A stretch of DNA of 64,000 bases from Kiloniella majae (GTDB lineage Bacteria; Pseudomonadota; Alphaproteobacteria; Kiloniellales; Kiloniellaceae): NCBI RefSeq assembly GCF_002118315.1, contig NZ_MTSZ01000012.1, forward strand, positions 1 to 64,000, read 5' to 3'. This document shows, piece by piece, positions 1 to 8,483 of this stretch. Below the pieces are notes generated by a model. The model had not been told where the DNA came from, did no database searches, and worked only from the letters and a program-made list of their open reading frames with translations. Both the position numbers and the translations under genes were made by a program. Numbering within the stretch: position 1 is the stretch's first letter; the number at the start of each line of letters is the position of its first letter.

Positions 1-78
<78 letters not shown>

Positions 79-115
79 AAAACCCCCTCTAGGCGATAAG
101 CCAGAGGGGGTTTTT
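79..115 (+). terminator. Rho-independent terminator of the initiator tRNA
   Basis: A 10-bp stem (81-90 with 103-112) built on CCCCCTCT/AGAGGGGG closes a 12-nt loop and is followed by a T run. It starts a few bases after the CCA end of the tRNA. Confidence 0.93.
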
Positions 116-186
116 ACTTATGAGCGACGTGAATCTGAAAATAATGGTAAGCTTAAACGGCATACCTTTTAGAAAGATATAAGCTG

Positions 187-2358
187 ATGGAAATTACGGT
201 AAACTTTTTAGATAATCTTCGCCTTGAGGCTAAGTTTGACGATTTTACGGTCACCACAGATCAGCCTATTCGATATAAAGGGGATGGGACTGCGCCAAGT
301 CCGTTTGATTATTTCTTAGCATCTTCTGCATTGTGTGCTGCTTATTTTGTTAAACTTTATTGCGTGTCACGTGATATTCCCACAGATGATATCAGGGTTT
401 CGCAGAATAATATTATCGATCCTGAAAACAGGTATAATCAAACTTTTCAAATTCAAGTTGAATTGCCAGACGGTATTTCTGATCGAGACCGAGCAGGGAT
501 CTTAAGGTCAGCAGATCGTTGCACCGTGAAAAAAGTTATCCAGGAAGGCCCTGAGTTTAAAATTGATCCAGTGAAAAATCTGGATGATTCGTCGCTGTTA
601 GAAAGCTATGAGAGCGAAGGAAACACGGCTATTCTGGGTAAAGATCTTCCCTTGGAGCAGACGATTGCCAATATGACAGCTATTTTGTCCAATATTGGCA
701 TAAAAATAGAGGCTGCGTCCTGGCGTAACATTGTCCCGAATGTCTGGTCACTTCATATCCGCGAAGCTGCATCTCCCATGTGCTATACCAATGGGAAAGG
801 AGCCACAAAAGAAAGCGCTCTTTGTTCGGCTTTAGGTGAATATATTGAACGAATTAGCTGTAATTTCTTTTATAATGATTACTATTTTGGTGAAGAAATC
901 GCTCATAGCGAATTTGTACATTACCCCAATGAAAAGTGGTTTAAAGCCGGCCTTGATGATGCCTTACCAGAAGGGTTAATGGATGAATACTGCTGGCAAC
1001 TCTATGATCCTGATCAAGAATTAAGAGCGTCCCATTTAATTGATACAAATTCAGGACTTGTTGATCGTGGTATTTGTGCGCTGCCATTCACGCGTAGTTC
1101 TGATCAAAAAACAGTTTATTTCCCGTCAAACCTGATAGAAAATTTGTTTGTCAGTAATGGTATGAGTGCAGGCAATACTTTGTATGAAGCACAAGTACAG
1201 TGTTTGTCGGAAATTTTTGAACGTGCGGTTAAGCGAGAAATCATAGAGGAAGAGATCGTTCTTCCTGATGTACCGAAAGAAATTCTTGAGAAGTATCCTC
1301 ATATTTTGGTCGGCATTGAAGAACTGGAGGCTAAAGGCTTTCCTATTTTAGTGAAAGATGCCTCTTTGGGAGGCAAATTTCCCGTTATGTGCGTAACCTT
1401 GATGAATCCGAAAACAGGGGGCGTTTTTGCCTCTTTTGGGGCACACCCAAGCTTTGAAGTGGCATTGGAACGTTCCCTGACGGAGTTATTACAAGGGCGC
1501 AGTTTTGAGGGCCTGAATGATGTACCTTTGCCTACTTTCAGTAGTCATGCCGTGAAAGAACCTGGGAACTTTGTTGAACATTTCATTGATTCTACAGGTG
1601 TCATATCTTGGAAGTTCTTTAGCTCTAAACAAGACTATGAGTTCTGCGAGTGGGATTTTAGTGGCACGACAGAAGAAGAGAACCAATGTCTGATGAAGAT
1701 CCTCAAGGATCTGGGCAAAGAAGTTTATATCGCGACCTATGATGATTTTGAAGCAACGGCCTGCAGGATACTGGTGCCAGGTTATTCCGAAGTGTATCCA
1801 GCAGAGGACTTGATTTGGGATAATACCAATAAGGCCTTGATATTCAGGGAAGATATTCTAAGCATTCACTCCTTGTCTGATACTGAATTAGAGAGCTTGC
1901 TTGAGCGGTTAGATGAGTCTGAGCTGGATCCCTATACAGTCATATCAGGTTTAATTGGTATAGATTTTGACGAAAATACAGTTTGGGGCAAACTGGATAT
2001 TCGTGAACTGAAAATACTGATTTATTTAGCTCTTAAAGAATATGAAGAGGCAAAAGATGGTATTGGTGATTTCTTGAACTTTAATGAAAACACTGTCGAG
2101 AGAGTTTTATTCTATCGGGCACTGGATGCCGTTCTGGATATTACAATCGATGATGACCTGAGTATTGATGATTTTCTGCCAAATCTCACTCGAATGTATG
2201 GTTCTGAAGTGATGAATAATGCTGTTGGGTCTGTTACCGGGGATGTTAAATTTTGTGGCTTAACAAAGACAAGCATGAAGCTTGAAGGATTAGATAAACA
2301 CCTCAGGTTAATTGAAAGCTACAAAAAACTGCATAAAGCACGGGAATTGGGTAAATAG
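187..2358 (+). CDS. ycaO: OsmC domain/YcaO domain protein, putative ribosomal protein S12 methylthiotransferase accessory factor
   Basis: The product has 723 residues. Residues 1-125 resemble an OsmC/Ohr-like domain (SPFDYFLASSALCAAYF, then a region around CTVKKVIQEGP). From about residue 150 a YcaO ATP-dependent domain follows, with the acidic ATP-binding helix ALGEYIERI near residue 213 and a second one, CLSEIFERAVKRE, near 345. The last 170 residues look like helical repeats. In E. coli the related YcaO takes part in beta-methylthiolation of ribosomal protein S12 together with RimO; OsmC-YcaO fusions of this length form a recognised subgroup. No rimO and no RiPP precursor lie next to it, which favours the S12 role over peptide heterocyclisation. 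It stands alone, between two terminators. Confidence 0.85.
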   Translation: MEITVNFLDNLRLEAKFDDFTVTTDQPIRYKGDGTAPSPFDYFLASSALCAAYFVKLYCVSRDIPTDDIRVSQNNIIDPENRYNQTFQIQVELPDGISDRDRAGILRSADRCTVKKVIQEGPEFKIDPVKNLDDSSLLESYESEGNTAILGKDLPLEQTIANMTAILSNIGIKIEAASWRNIVPNVWSLHIREAASPMCYTNGKGATKESALCSALGEYIERISCNFFYNDYYFGEEIAHSEFVHYPNEKWFKAGLDDALPEGLMDEYCWQLYDPDQELRASHLIDTNSGLVDRGICALPFTRSSDQKTVYFPSNLIENLFVSNGMSAGNTLYEAQVQCLSEIFERAVKREIIEEEIVLPDVPKEILEKYPHILVGIEELEAKGFPILVKDASLGGKFPVMCVTLMNPKTGGVFASFGAHPSFEVALERSLTELLQGRSFEGLNDVPLPTFSSHAVKEPGNFVEHFIDSTGVISWKFFSSKQDYEFCEWDFSGTTEEENQCLMKILKDLGKEVYIATYDDFEATACRILVPGYSEVYPAEDLIWDNTNKALIFREDILSIHSLSDTELESLLERLDESELDPYTVISGLIGIDFDENTVWGKLDIRELKILIYLALKEYEEAKDGIGDFLNFNENTVERVLFYRALDAVLDITIDDDLSIDDFLPNLTRMYGSEVMNNAVGSVTGDVKFCGLTKTSMKLEGLDKHLRLIESYKKLHKARELGK

Positions 2359-2393
2359 TTAACAGCAGTCACCTTTGATCGTAAAAGATTTTT

Positions 2394-2427
2394 AACCCCC
2401 ACCGGCGGTGTCGGTGGGGGTTTTTGT
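2394..2427 (+). terminator. Rho-independent terminator after ycaO
   Basis: A perfect 11-bp stem (2394-2404 with 2412-2422, core CCCCCACCG/CGGTGGGGG) closes a 7-nt loop and runs into a T tract. It lies 36 bases after the ycaO stop codon. Confidence 0.95.
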
Positions 2428-2599
2428 TATTCAATGGAGTGGGGAGGGAAGTGAAAATCCTGCCCGATCAAAGAAAACGGATATGTTGTAAAACCTTGGA
2501 CCGTTAATTCATTGATGCTTCCGAGTATAATAACTCTCGACGTGTTAGAGATGTGTTACTATAGTACGTACAACTAATTCGATAAAAATAATGAAGTTT

Positions 2600-2637
2600 T
2601 CCCTTAAATAATAAGAAGTATAAATCTGCTTAAGGGA
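2600..2637 (+). promoter_or_regulatory. Inverted repeat in the leader of the arnC-like operon
   Basis: TCCCTTAA (2600-2607) and TTAAGGGA (2630-2637) form a perfect 8-bp inverted repeat with a 22-nt spacer. It ends just before the AGGAG ribosome binding site and the GTG start at 2650. It could be an operator or a leader hairpin that affects translation. The remaining leader (2428-2599) shows no gene; a TACTAT-like -10 element is possible near 2557. Confidence 0.35.
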
Positions 2638-2649
2638 TAGGAGTATGGG

Positions 2650-3537
2650 GTGGTTGAAAGTTACACGGTGGTTGTTCCCTGCTTTAATGAAGCAGAGAAT
2701 ATCATTCCGCTTTTTGAGCGTATCAGGGCACAGTTGACTGATGCCAGTATCCTTTTTGTGGACGACGGCAGTTCAGACAAGAGCCTGGAACTGATAAAAG
2801 AACTTGCTGAAAAAGATAAGCGTGTATTCTATTTGTCCTTTACGAGAAACTTTGGGCTTGATGCAGCTTTTGCCAGTGGATTTAAATATTGCGCCAGTGA
2901 CTGGATCATCCAGATGGACGCAGATCTGCAATCCCCTCCAGAAGAAATTCCCAAACTGATTTCGAAGGCGAATGAAGGGTATGATATTGTTTTTGCGAAA
3001 CGATTGAATCGCCAAGATAGCTTCCTTAAAAAAGCAGGGTCAAAGGTACAGCATTTCCTTGCCAGAACAGCTTTTCGTATAGATTTCCCCGTGGGTGCAT
3101 CTACATTTCGTATTGTCAGAAGAGATGTCGCCCATCGTGTCATATCTCGTCCAACGGCGTACCCTTATTTCTTGGCAGAGTGCATGAGATTGGGACTTCG
3201 ACATAGCTTTATTGATTATAAACATGCACCCCGGCATGCTGGTGTATCAAAATTTACTTTTTGGAAGTCTTTACGGGCAACGATGAAGCTTTTTATCGGC
3301 CATTCTACTGTGCCACTTAATTTTTTCGCTCTTTCTCTGATTATTTCTATTCCATTGCTGTTTTGGTTACCGGGTAGTTTTACTGTACCAGCAATTCTTT
3401 TATTGATGTTGACCGGTTTCTGGATTCAGGCCGGCTATATCCGTCGGTTGGTTCGAGAACAAATGTTTCATCGTGCCTTTCTGGTTCGGGAGTCAAACTT
3501 GAATATTCAAGCCGAGGATCGTCTCTATGACAATTAA
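2650..3537 (+). CDS. Family 2 glycosyltransferase, ArnC/dolichyl-phosphate-mannose synthase type
   Basis: The 295-residue product has the GT2 fold: VVPCFNEAEN at the N-terminus, LFVDDGSSD, the donor-binding DADLQ motif at residues 90-94 followed by PPEEIP, and NRQDS at 120-124. The stretch DADLQ-PPEEIP-KA-EGYD-NRQDS closely matches E. coli ArnC, which moves (formyl-)4-amino-4-deoxy-arabinose from UDP to undecaprenyl phosphate. Two C-terminal membrane segments (about 220-270) agree with this. The start is GTG, with AGGAG seven bases upstream; the ATG at 2645 is out of frame. Its last 11 bases overlap the next gene. Presence of arnA and arnB in the facing arm supports an aminosugar donor; the exact substrate is inferred. 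Confidence 0.82.
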   Translation: MVESYTVVVPCFNEAENIIPLFERIRAQLTDASILFVDDGSSDKSLELIKELAEKDKRVFYLSFTRNFGLDAAFASGFKYCASDWIIQMDADLQSPPEEIPKLISKANEGYDIVFAKRLNRQDSFLKKAGSKVQHFLARTAFRIDFPVGASTFRIVRRDVAHRVISRPTAYPYFLAECMRLGLRHSFIDYKHAPRHAGVSKFTFWKSLRATMKLFIGHSTVPLNFFALSLIISIPLLFWLPGSFTVPAILLLMLTGFWIQAGYIRRLVREQMFHRAFLVRESNLNIQAEDRLYDN

Positions 3538-4804
3538 GTCAACCATCAAGGAGGAAACTGGAAACGTTTCTGGCTCTCTTAAGGGAAAAAATATTGTTTT
3601 TTTAGGAGCATCAACAGACCAGGCATCTCCCTATCGAGAAGCGCGTGCTATGGGGATACATTCCATTGGTATCGATGCAAATGCAGCTGCTTATGCGATG
3701 CCTTTGGCTGACGAAACTCATATGGTGTCAATCCGCGATCATGAGGCTATAGAAGCCAGTTTGGGCAAGCGGAAGATTGATGGATTTTACAGTCAGGCAA
3801 GCGATACCGCTCGTTTAAGCGAATATCATCTAACGCGAAGGTATGGATGTAAAAAAACGGTTTCTATTGAATCTGTCAACGCGTCTTCTGATAAAGCTTA
3901 TTTTGCTGAAATTTTGCGAGAGATCGGTTTGCCGACACCACGGCAGGTAATTGGTTCTGATTTGATTACTCTAGAGCTTGGGACAAGTGACTGGTCATTG
4001 CCTTTTGTGGTCAAACCAAATGATAGCTCTGGGAGTAAGGGAGTTGTCATTCTTACTTCCCGAGATGAATTAAAAACTGCCGTCGACAATGCCATTTCCT
4101 ACTCCCCGACAAATACGGTTCTGGCAGAGGAATTGATTATGGGAATGCATTATTCCATTGATACCTTTTTGCGGGATTATGAACCTGAGTTTATGACCGT
4201 ATCCCAAAAGACCCTGACAGAAGCGCCTTTAATGGTGCCATTACATTACGTGATGCCCGCAATGGTATCCAAAAGCATAGAAAACAGAATGAAGGACTGC
4301 ATCATTGCAATATGCAGGGCTCTTAAAATTAAAGCTGGTCCCATTACTTGTGATGTTGTTGTTGATCAAAAAGAAGATATCTATTTTATCGAAATGGGCG
4401 CACGGGCAGGTGGAAATGGCATAAGCCTTCTTATGGAACAGGCTTATGGCGTTACTTTTGTTAAGGCAGGCGTTGCATTGGCTGTTGGCGAAACCATTCC
4501 TGTGAAGGCAAATAAAAATCGCCATGCGGGGCTGTTAACTTTTGCCAGCTCACAGGCGGGTTTATTTATGGGGATTAAAAATCTTCGTGAATTGGAAAAA
4601 GATCGCTTAATTGATCGATACGAAGTTTTCTATAAACCGAAAGAACCTGTCAAAAAATTTAACAATGGCGCAGATAAGTTGGGTTATGTGATTGTTAGTG
4701 ATGAGACGGAAGAGGGACTGAAAAAACGTTTAGCCGATGTCCAGGAGTTTCTAAAGATTACTCTTTTGATTGACGGCGTTGAACGGGATTTGGATTTGTT
4801 TTAA
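3527..4804 (+). CDS. ATP-grasp ligase family protein in the arn-like locus
   Basis: This 425-residue protein has a Rossmann-like N-terminal subdomain (KNIVFLGASTDQASPYREA), then an ATP-grasp domain from about 130 to 320, with the phosphate-binding segment FVVKPNDSSGSKG near residue 160 and the metal-binding segment FIEMGARAGGNG near 286. The C-terminal 90 residues match the extra domain of carboxylate-amine ligases (GADKLGYVIV). Such enzymes activate a carboxylate as acyl phosphate and join it to an amine or other nucleophile. It overlaps the glycosyltransferase by 11 bp, so translational coupling is likely. I infer that it may acylate the amino sugar or its lipid-linked form; canonical arn operons have no such gene. 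Confidence 0.78.
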   Translation: MTIKSTIKEETGNVSGSLKGKNIVFLGASTDQASPYREARAMGIHSIGIDANAAAYAMPLADETHMVSIRDHEAIEASLGKRKIDGFYSQASDTARLSEYHLTRRYGCKKTVSIESVNASSDKAYFAEILREIGLPTPRQVIGSDLITLELGTSDWSLPFVVKPNDSSGSKGVVILTSRDELKTAVDNAISYSPTNTVLAEELIMGMHYSIDTFLRDYEPEFMTVSQKTLTEAPLMVPLHYVMPAMVSKSIENRMKDCIIAICRALKIKAGPITCDVVVDQKEDIYFIEMGARAGGNGISLLMEQAYGVTFVKAGVALAVGETIPVKANKNRHAGLLTFASSQAGLFMGIKNLRELEKDRLIDRYEVFYKPKEPVKKFNNGADKLGYVIVSDETEEGLKKRLADVQEFLKITLLIDGVERDLDLF

Positions 4805-4840
4805 TGAACGATGTTTTGTGCTTGTGAGTGAATATGTTCA

Positions 4841-5866
4841 GTGAAAAGCGTGGGTAGTTTTTACACCAAATACCGAACTTATATGATCGTCTTATTCAAG
4901 ATTGTCATTGTTACAGTTCCAATCTATCTACTATTGCAAGAAGACCAATTTGATCTGACATTACAGTTGGGATTACTTGAGACACCCGTTGCTTTGTTTA
5001 CTTTATTTATTGTTTGGTTTTTTAGTTTTATTCTATTGGTTGCTCTTAGATGGGTTATGATTGCACATATATTGGGGCTGGCTTTACCGATCAAATTTGC
5101 CCTCTATACTCATATGGCAGGGGTCTTCCTGAGTAGTTGGTTGCCCGGTAGTATTGGCGGAGATGTTTGGAAAGCATACAGATTTGGCCAACTCAGAAAG
5201 CTTTCATCAGAAAAAAAGGGGCCAGCCTATCTGAGTGTTTTTCTAGACCGGGCGATGGGACTGTTTGCTTTGATAGTCTGGGGGGCGGTTTGTATTCTTT
5301 GGAATTATAACCTTTGGAATCAATCTGATTACAGTATTTTGGCTGATGGTCTTATCGGTCTTGCAGTTCTTTTGTCGTTAGTTGGTTTGGCTCTCTTCAT
5401 TACGCCACTCACGGTGCCTATCTTTATTGCAAAAATTATTACTAACCTGAGGCAGAAAACAGACATTTTAAACGTTTTATTTCAACAGTTGCAGAGCATA
5501 CGTCAAAATAAAACGGGTTTGATTTATAGTCTGCTAATCTCATTGATAATACAGGCAATAAATGTGTTCTTCCTGATGCTGATTGCACAGTATGTTACAG
5601 ACCTTTCGGTTCCATTTGTTGCTGTGTCAGCTATTTTTGCTATTAGCTTGATTATTACTATTCTCTCTCTTGCACCTGGGGGACTAGGAGTGGGCCATTT
5701 TATGTTTTTTGTCCTTTTTGAGGCACAAGGTATCCCAAATGGTGCTGATATTTTTAATGTCTTTTTTGTTGTTATTACCTTGTTTAGCGCGATCGGTATT
5801 TTCCCTTACTTTTGGCCTGATACGCCAAAGAAAGAAGCATATCTGGACAAGAATTTAAAAGGATAG
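4841..5866 (+). CDS. Flippase-like integral membrane protein (lysylphosphatidylglycerol synthase TM-domain/UPF0104 family)
   Basis: The 341 residues form about eight hydrophobic helices. The segment SSWLPGSIGGDVWKAYRF around residue 105 is the family signature (PGxxGGDxxR), and LAPGGLGVGHFMFF near 285 is the second conserved loop. The family covers the membrane part of MprF and proteins next to glycosyltransferases that are thought to move lipid-linked sugars. The start is GTG at 4841: the in-frame ATG at 4811 runs into a stop. It follows the ATP-grasp gene by 36 bases. In this locus it could take the place of the missing ArnE/ArnF flippase; that is inference. Its end overlaps the facing gene by 61 bases. 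Confidence 0.75.
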   Translation: MKSVGSFYTKYRTYMIVLFKIVIVTVPIYLLLQEDQFDLTLQLGLLETPVALFTLFIVWFFSFILLVALRWVMIAHILGLALPIKFALYTHMAGVFLSSWLPGSIGGDVWKAYRFGQLRKLSSEKKGPAYLSVFLDRAMGLFALIVWGAVCILWNYNLWNQSDYSILADGLIGLAVLLSLVGLALFITPLTVPIFIAKIITNLRQKTDILNVLFQQLQSIRQNKTGLIYSLLISLIIQAINVFFLMLIAQYVTDLSVPFVAVSAIFAISLIITILSLAPGGLGVGHFMFFVLFEAQGIPNGADIFNVFFVVITLFSAIGIFPYFWPDTPKKEAYLDKNLKG

Positions 5867-6465
5867 ACCGCAACAAACAGGGCGAGCGCTAAATGGAACG
5901 CTATAAATCCATAAGCCTCATATTTAGAGGGGATGTGCCCCAATCGGACAATCATATGAGATGGCCAATCCCAATATTCTGGTATTGGTGACCATTTACC
6001 AATCTCATGGGGATTGATGACAAGATATGCCAAGTCTTCAAGACCGGATAACATCAATATAAGAAGGCCAAACGCAACCCTTAAGCAGTCTCCGGTTGAG
6101 CCGCCCCCCAACCTAAATGCCAGAGTAAAAGATAAGATAAGGAAAGGGACGATTACAAGGGTTTGATAATAGAGTTCTTCCCCTTGATTATAAAACACGT
6201 CGAAGAACATGCGAGGGACGTAAAGAAAGAAAAACACCCCAAAGCATAGAAATATCGCTAATATATTAAGGCGTAACCACTTTACTAAATCCGGATCGAG
6301 TAAGCTGACTGATAGTGCAGCACAAACAAAAGGTCCCAGTTTAAACAGGAAAATTCCAAGACTTTTAACCTCGTTATCGGCGGGTAGATACATAAGGGCA
6401 TAACCGCCCCAAAGAAGGGCAAGAATACCAAAGCTGTAGCAAAACTTCATTTGACGAGACCACAT
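5806..6465 (-). CDS. Uncharacterised multi-pass membrane protein downstream of arnA
   Basis: I do not recognise a family. The 219 residues contain about six hydrophobic helices (residues 9-25, 36-54, 67-88, 99-118, 128-150, 187-207), with short loops and a soluble stretch around 153-180 (NPHEIGKWSPIPEYWDWPSH). The ATG overlaps the arnA stop codon by one base (TAATG), which indicates translational coupling with arnA. Its 3' end overlaps the convergent flippase-like gene by 61 bases. Position in the arnB-arnA operon suggests a role in transport or transfer of the lipid-linked sugar, but nothing in the sequence proves it. Confidence 0.6.
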   Translation of the reverse strand: MWSRQMKFCYSFGILALLWGGYALMYLPADNEVKSLGIFLFKLGPFVCAALSVSLLDPDLVKWLRLNILAIFLCFGVFFFLYVPRMFFDVFYNQGEELYYQTLVIVPFLILSFTLAFRLGGGSTGDCLRVAFGLLILMLSGLEDLAYLVINPHEIGKWSPIPEYWDWPSHMIVRLGHIPSKYEAYGFIAFHLALALFVAVYPFKFLSRYASFFGVSGQK

Positions 6466-8483
6466 TATAGAACTCCTTGCTTACTTTCGAAGCTTTGATC
6501 TGTTGAGAGGTGATCTCTCAAAAAATAATCCAGAGTTCTACTCATAGTGTCGGACATTGATACTGTTGGGGACCATTCCAAAAGACGTTGTGCATTTTGG
6601 ATACTTGGGCGTCTGCGTTGTACATCTTCGTAACCATCGCCGTAATATGTTCGACTTTCAATTAGTTTGTAACCTGCAAAGGCAGGGAAGTGATGACGTA
6701 GCGGATGTTGTTCAAATTTTTCATAAAGCATTTCAGCCAATTCTTTAATACTGTATTCATTGTCTGGATTACCAATATTGATAATCTCTCCGCTGCTCAC
6801 CTGTTCTTTGTTTTCTATTATTCTGAACAGGCATTCGACACCGTCTCTGACATCTGTAAAGCAGCGTTTTTGTTCACCGCCATCGATCAAGAGAATTGGA
6901 GTACCTTCTACCAGGTTTAGGATAAGTTGGGTTATTGCACGTGAATTACCGATCCGTGCAGAGTCAAGGGTGTCTAACCGAGGTCCCATCCAATTGAAAG
7001 GTCGAAACAAACTGAAATCAAGGTCATGCTTAACACCGTATGCCCATATAACCCGATCCAGTAGCTGCTTGCTACAGGAATAGATCCAGCGTTGTTTGTT
7101 TATCGGTCCTAGAACAAGATTAGAGCTATCTTCATCGAAAGAGCTATCATCACACATTCCATAAACTTCTGATGTAGATGGAAAAATAACCCGTTTTTTG
7201 TATTTTACGCAGGCTCGAACGATCTTCAGGTTTTCCTCAAAATCCAGCTCAAAAACTTTAAGCGGATTTCGGGTATATTCAATCGGTGTTGCAATGGCGA
7301 CGAGTGGCAGGACAATATCACATTTTTTGACGTGGTATTCGATCCATTCAGAGTTAATGGCGATGTCACCTTCGTGATAATAGAAATCTGGATGATCCAG
7401 AAAGCGTTCTATGGCATCAGAGTTAATATCCATGCCGTGAATTTCATAATTACCATCTGCAAGCAACCGCCCGGACAAGGCATTACCTATAAACCCGTTT
7501 ATGCCGAGTATGAGCACTCTTTTTTTTCTACGCTGGCTCGAGGGAATATCCGCTACGGTCTGTAATTGGCTATCAGTACGCAAGTTAAGCTGGCGAGATA
7601 ACTGTTCCCCACCGACAGGTATTTTATCTTTTTCTTTGGCAAAAAGAACTTCTATTGCACCACTATTGCAAGCAATGGTTAAGGGACTGGTGGCAAGAAC
7701 TGTTCCCGGAGCTGTGCCTAACGGAGCATGCACCTTACTTTCCCGCGCCTTGAGGATCTGTATTTCAACCTGGCGAAAATAGCTATATGGAAGATTACCA
7801 AGTGATGTGAGCGCACGTATGTGATCACAAACAGATCTTGCCGTTTGGTGCCAGGGAACAGCGGCGGGTATTGATCGTATATGAGGGCGAATTTCTTCTA
7901 CACCACTAGGGACAGAGGGAAGGGGATTAATATTGCCCTCCAGAAGCTGTGGAAGTATGTCGCCGAGAAATCCTTTAACTTCATTGGCAAGTTTTTCAGT
8001 AATGGTTTCTAAATCGTCTTCTTGTTGATTTTGGACTTTACATTGGCCAAGAATATGCCCGGAATATGGTTTGTCTTCGACTTTTTGAAAAGAGACACCA
8101 ACGTCACTTTCCCCAGATAATACAGCCCAATGAATAGGTGTTAAGCCTTTGTATTTGGGCAATAAAGAGGCATGTAGGTTAAATAATCCTTTGCTCGCAA
8201 TCTGGATAAGTTTGTTTGATGGTAAAATTGGAAAATCAAGCGTGAAGAGATAGTCCGGGTTTATATCGGCGATCTGTGCAATCCAAAGTGGGTGGTTTAT
8301 GTTATCAGGCGCATAAACAGGAATATTATGCTCAGCGGCAATCTGGTGGAGTTTTCTTGTTCCACCACTGTTTTCATTTTCATCGGTTAGGGTAAACAAA
8401 GCTGCAACCTCAGCTTTGCTTTTCAATAAACTTAAAAGGCCGACACAACCTAACTTTCCATCTGCGAATACTACGGACTTCAT
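6465..8483 (-). CDS. arnA: ArnA-type bifunctional protein: formyltransferase-like domain plus UDP-glucuronate decarboxylase
   Basis: The 672-residue product aligns over its whole length with E. coli ArnA (660 aa). The C-terminal half is a well-conserved NAD-dependent UDP-GlcA C4''-decarboxylase: GINGFIGN nucleotide-binding loop, PSTSEVYGM with the catalytic Ser and Glu, WIYSCSKQLLDRVIWAYG, and RRRPSIQNA holding the active-site Arg. The N-terminal half keeps Asn102 and His104 (FNLHASLLPKYKG), but the third catalytic residue, Asp140, is Tyr (KPYSGHI) in an ungapped stretch, and RGRAP is changed to KGLTP. The decarboxylase should make UDP-4-keto-arabinose for ArnB; N-formylation by this copy is doubtful. 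It overlaps arnB by 4 bp (ATGA). Confidence 0.9.
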   Translation of the reverse strand: MKSVVFADGKLGCVGLLSLLKSKAEVAALFTLTDENENSGGTRKLHQIAAEHNIPVYAPDNINHPLWIAQIADINPDYLFTLDFPILPSNKLIQIASKGLFNLHASLLPKYKGLTPIHWAVLSGESDVGVSFQKVEDKPYSGHILGQCKVQNQQEDDLETITEKLANEVKGFLGDILPQLLEGNINPLPSVPSGVEEIRPHIRSIPAAVPWHQTARSVCDHIRALTSLGNLPYSYFRQVEIQILKARESKVHAPLGTAPGTVLATSPLTIACNSGAIEVLFAKEKDKIPVGGEQLSRQLNLRTDSQLQTVADIPSSQRRKKRVLILGINGFIGNALSGRLLADGNYEIHGMDINSDAIERFLDHPDFYYHEGDIAINSEWIEYHVKKCDIVLPLVAIATPIEYTRNPLKVFELDFEENLKIVRACVKYKKRVIFPSTSEVYGMCDDSSFDEDSSNLVLGPINKQRWIYSCSKQLLDRVIWAYGVKHDLDFSLFRPFNWMGPRLDTLDSARIGNSRAITQLILNLVEGTPILLIDGGEQKRCFTDVRDGVECLFRIIENKEQVSSGEIINIGNPDNEYSIKELAEMLYEKFEQHPLRHHFPAFAGYKLIESRTYYGDGYEDVQRRRPSIQNAQRLLEWSPTVSMSDTMSRTLDYFLRDHLSTDQSFESKQGVL

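Noticed and set aside
2603-2634. PmrA box upstream of the arnC-like gene
   Set aside because: Two CTTAA half-sites exist but about 26 bases apart and inverted, not the close direct repeat of a PmrA box.
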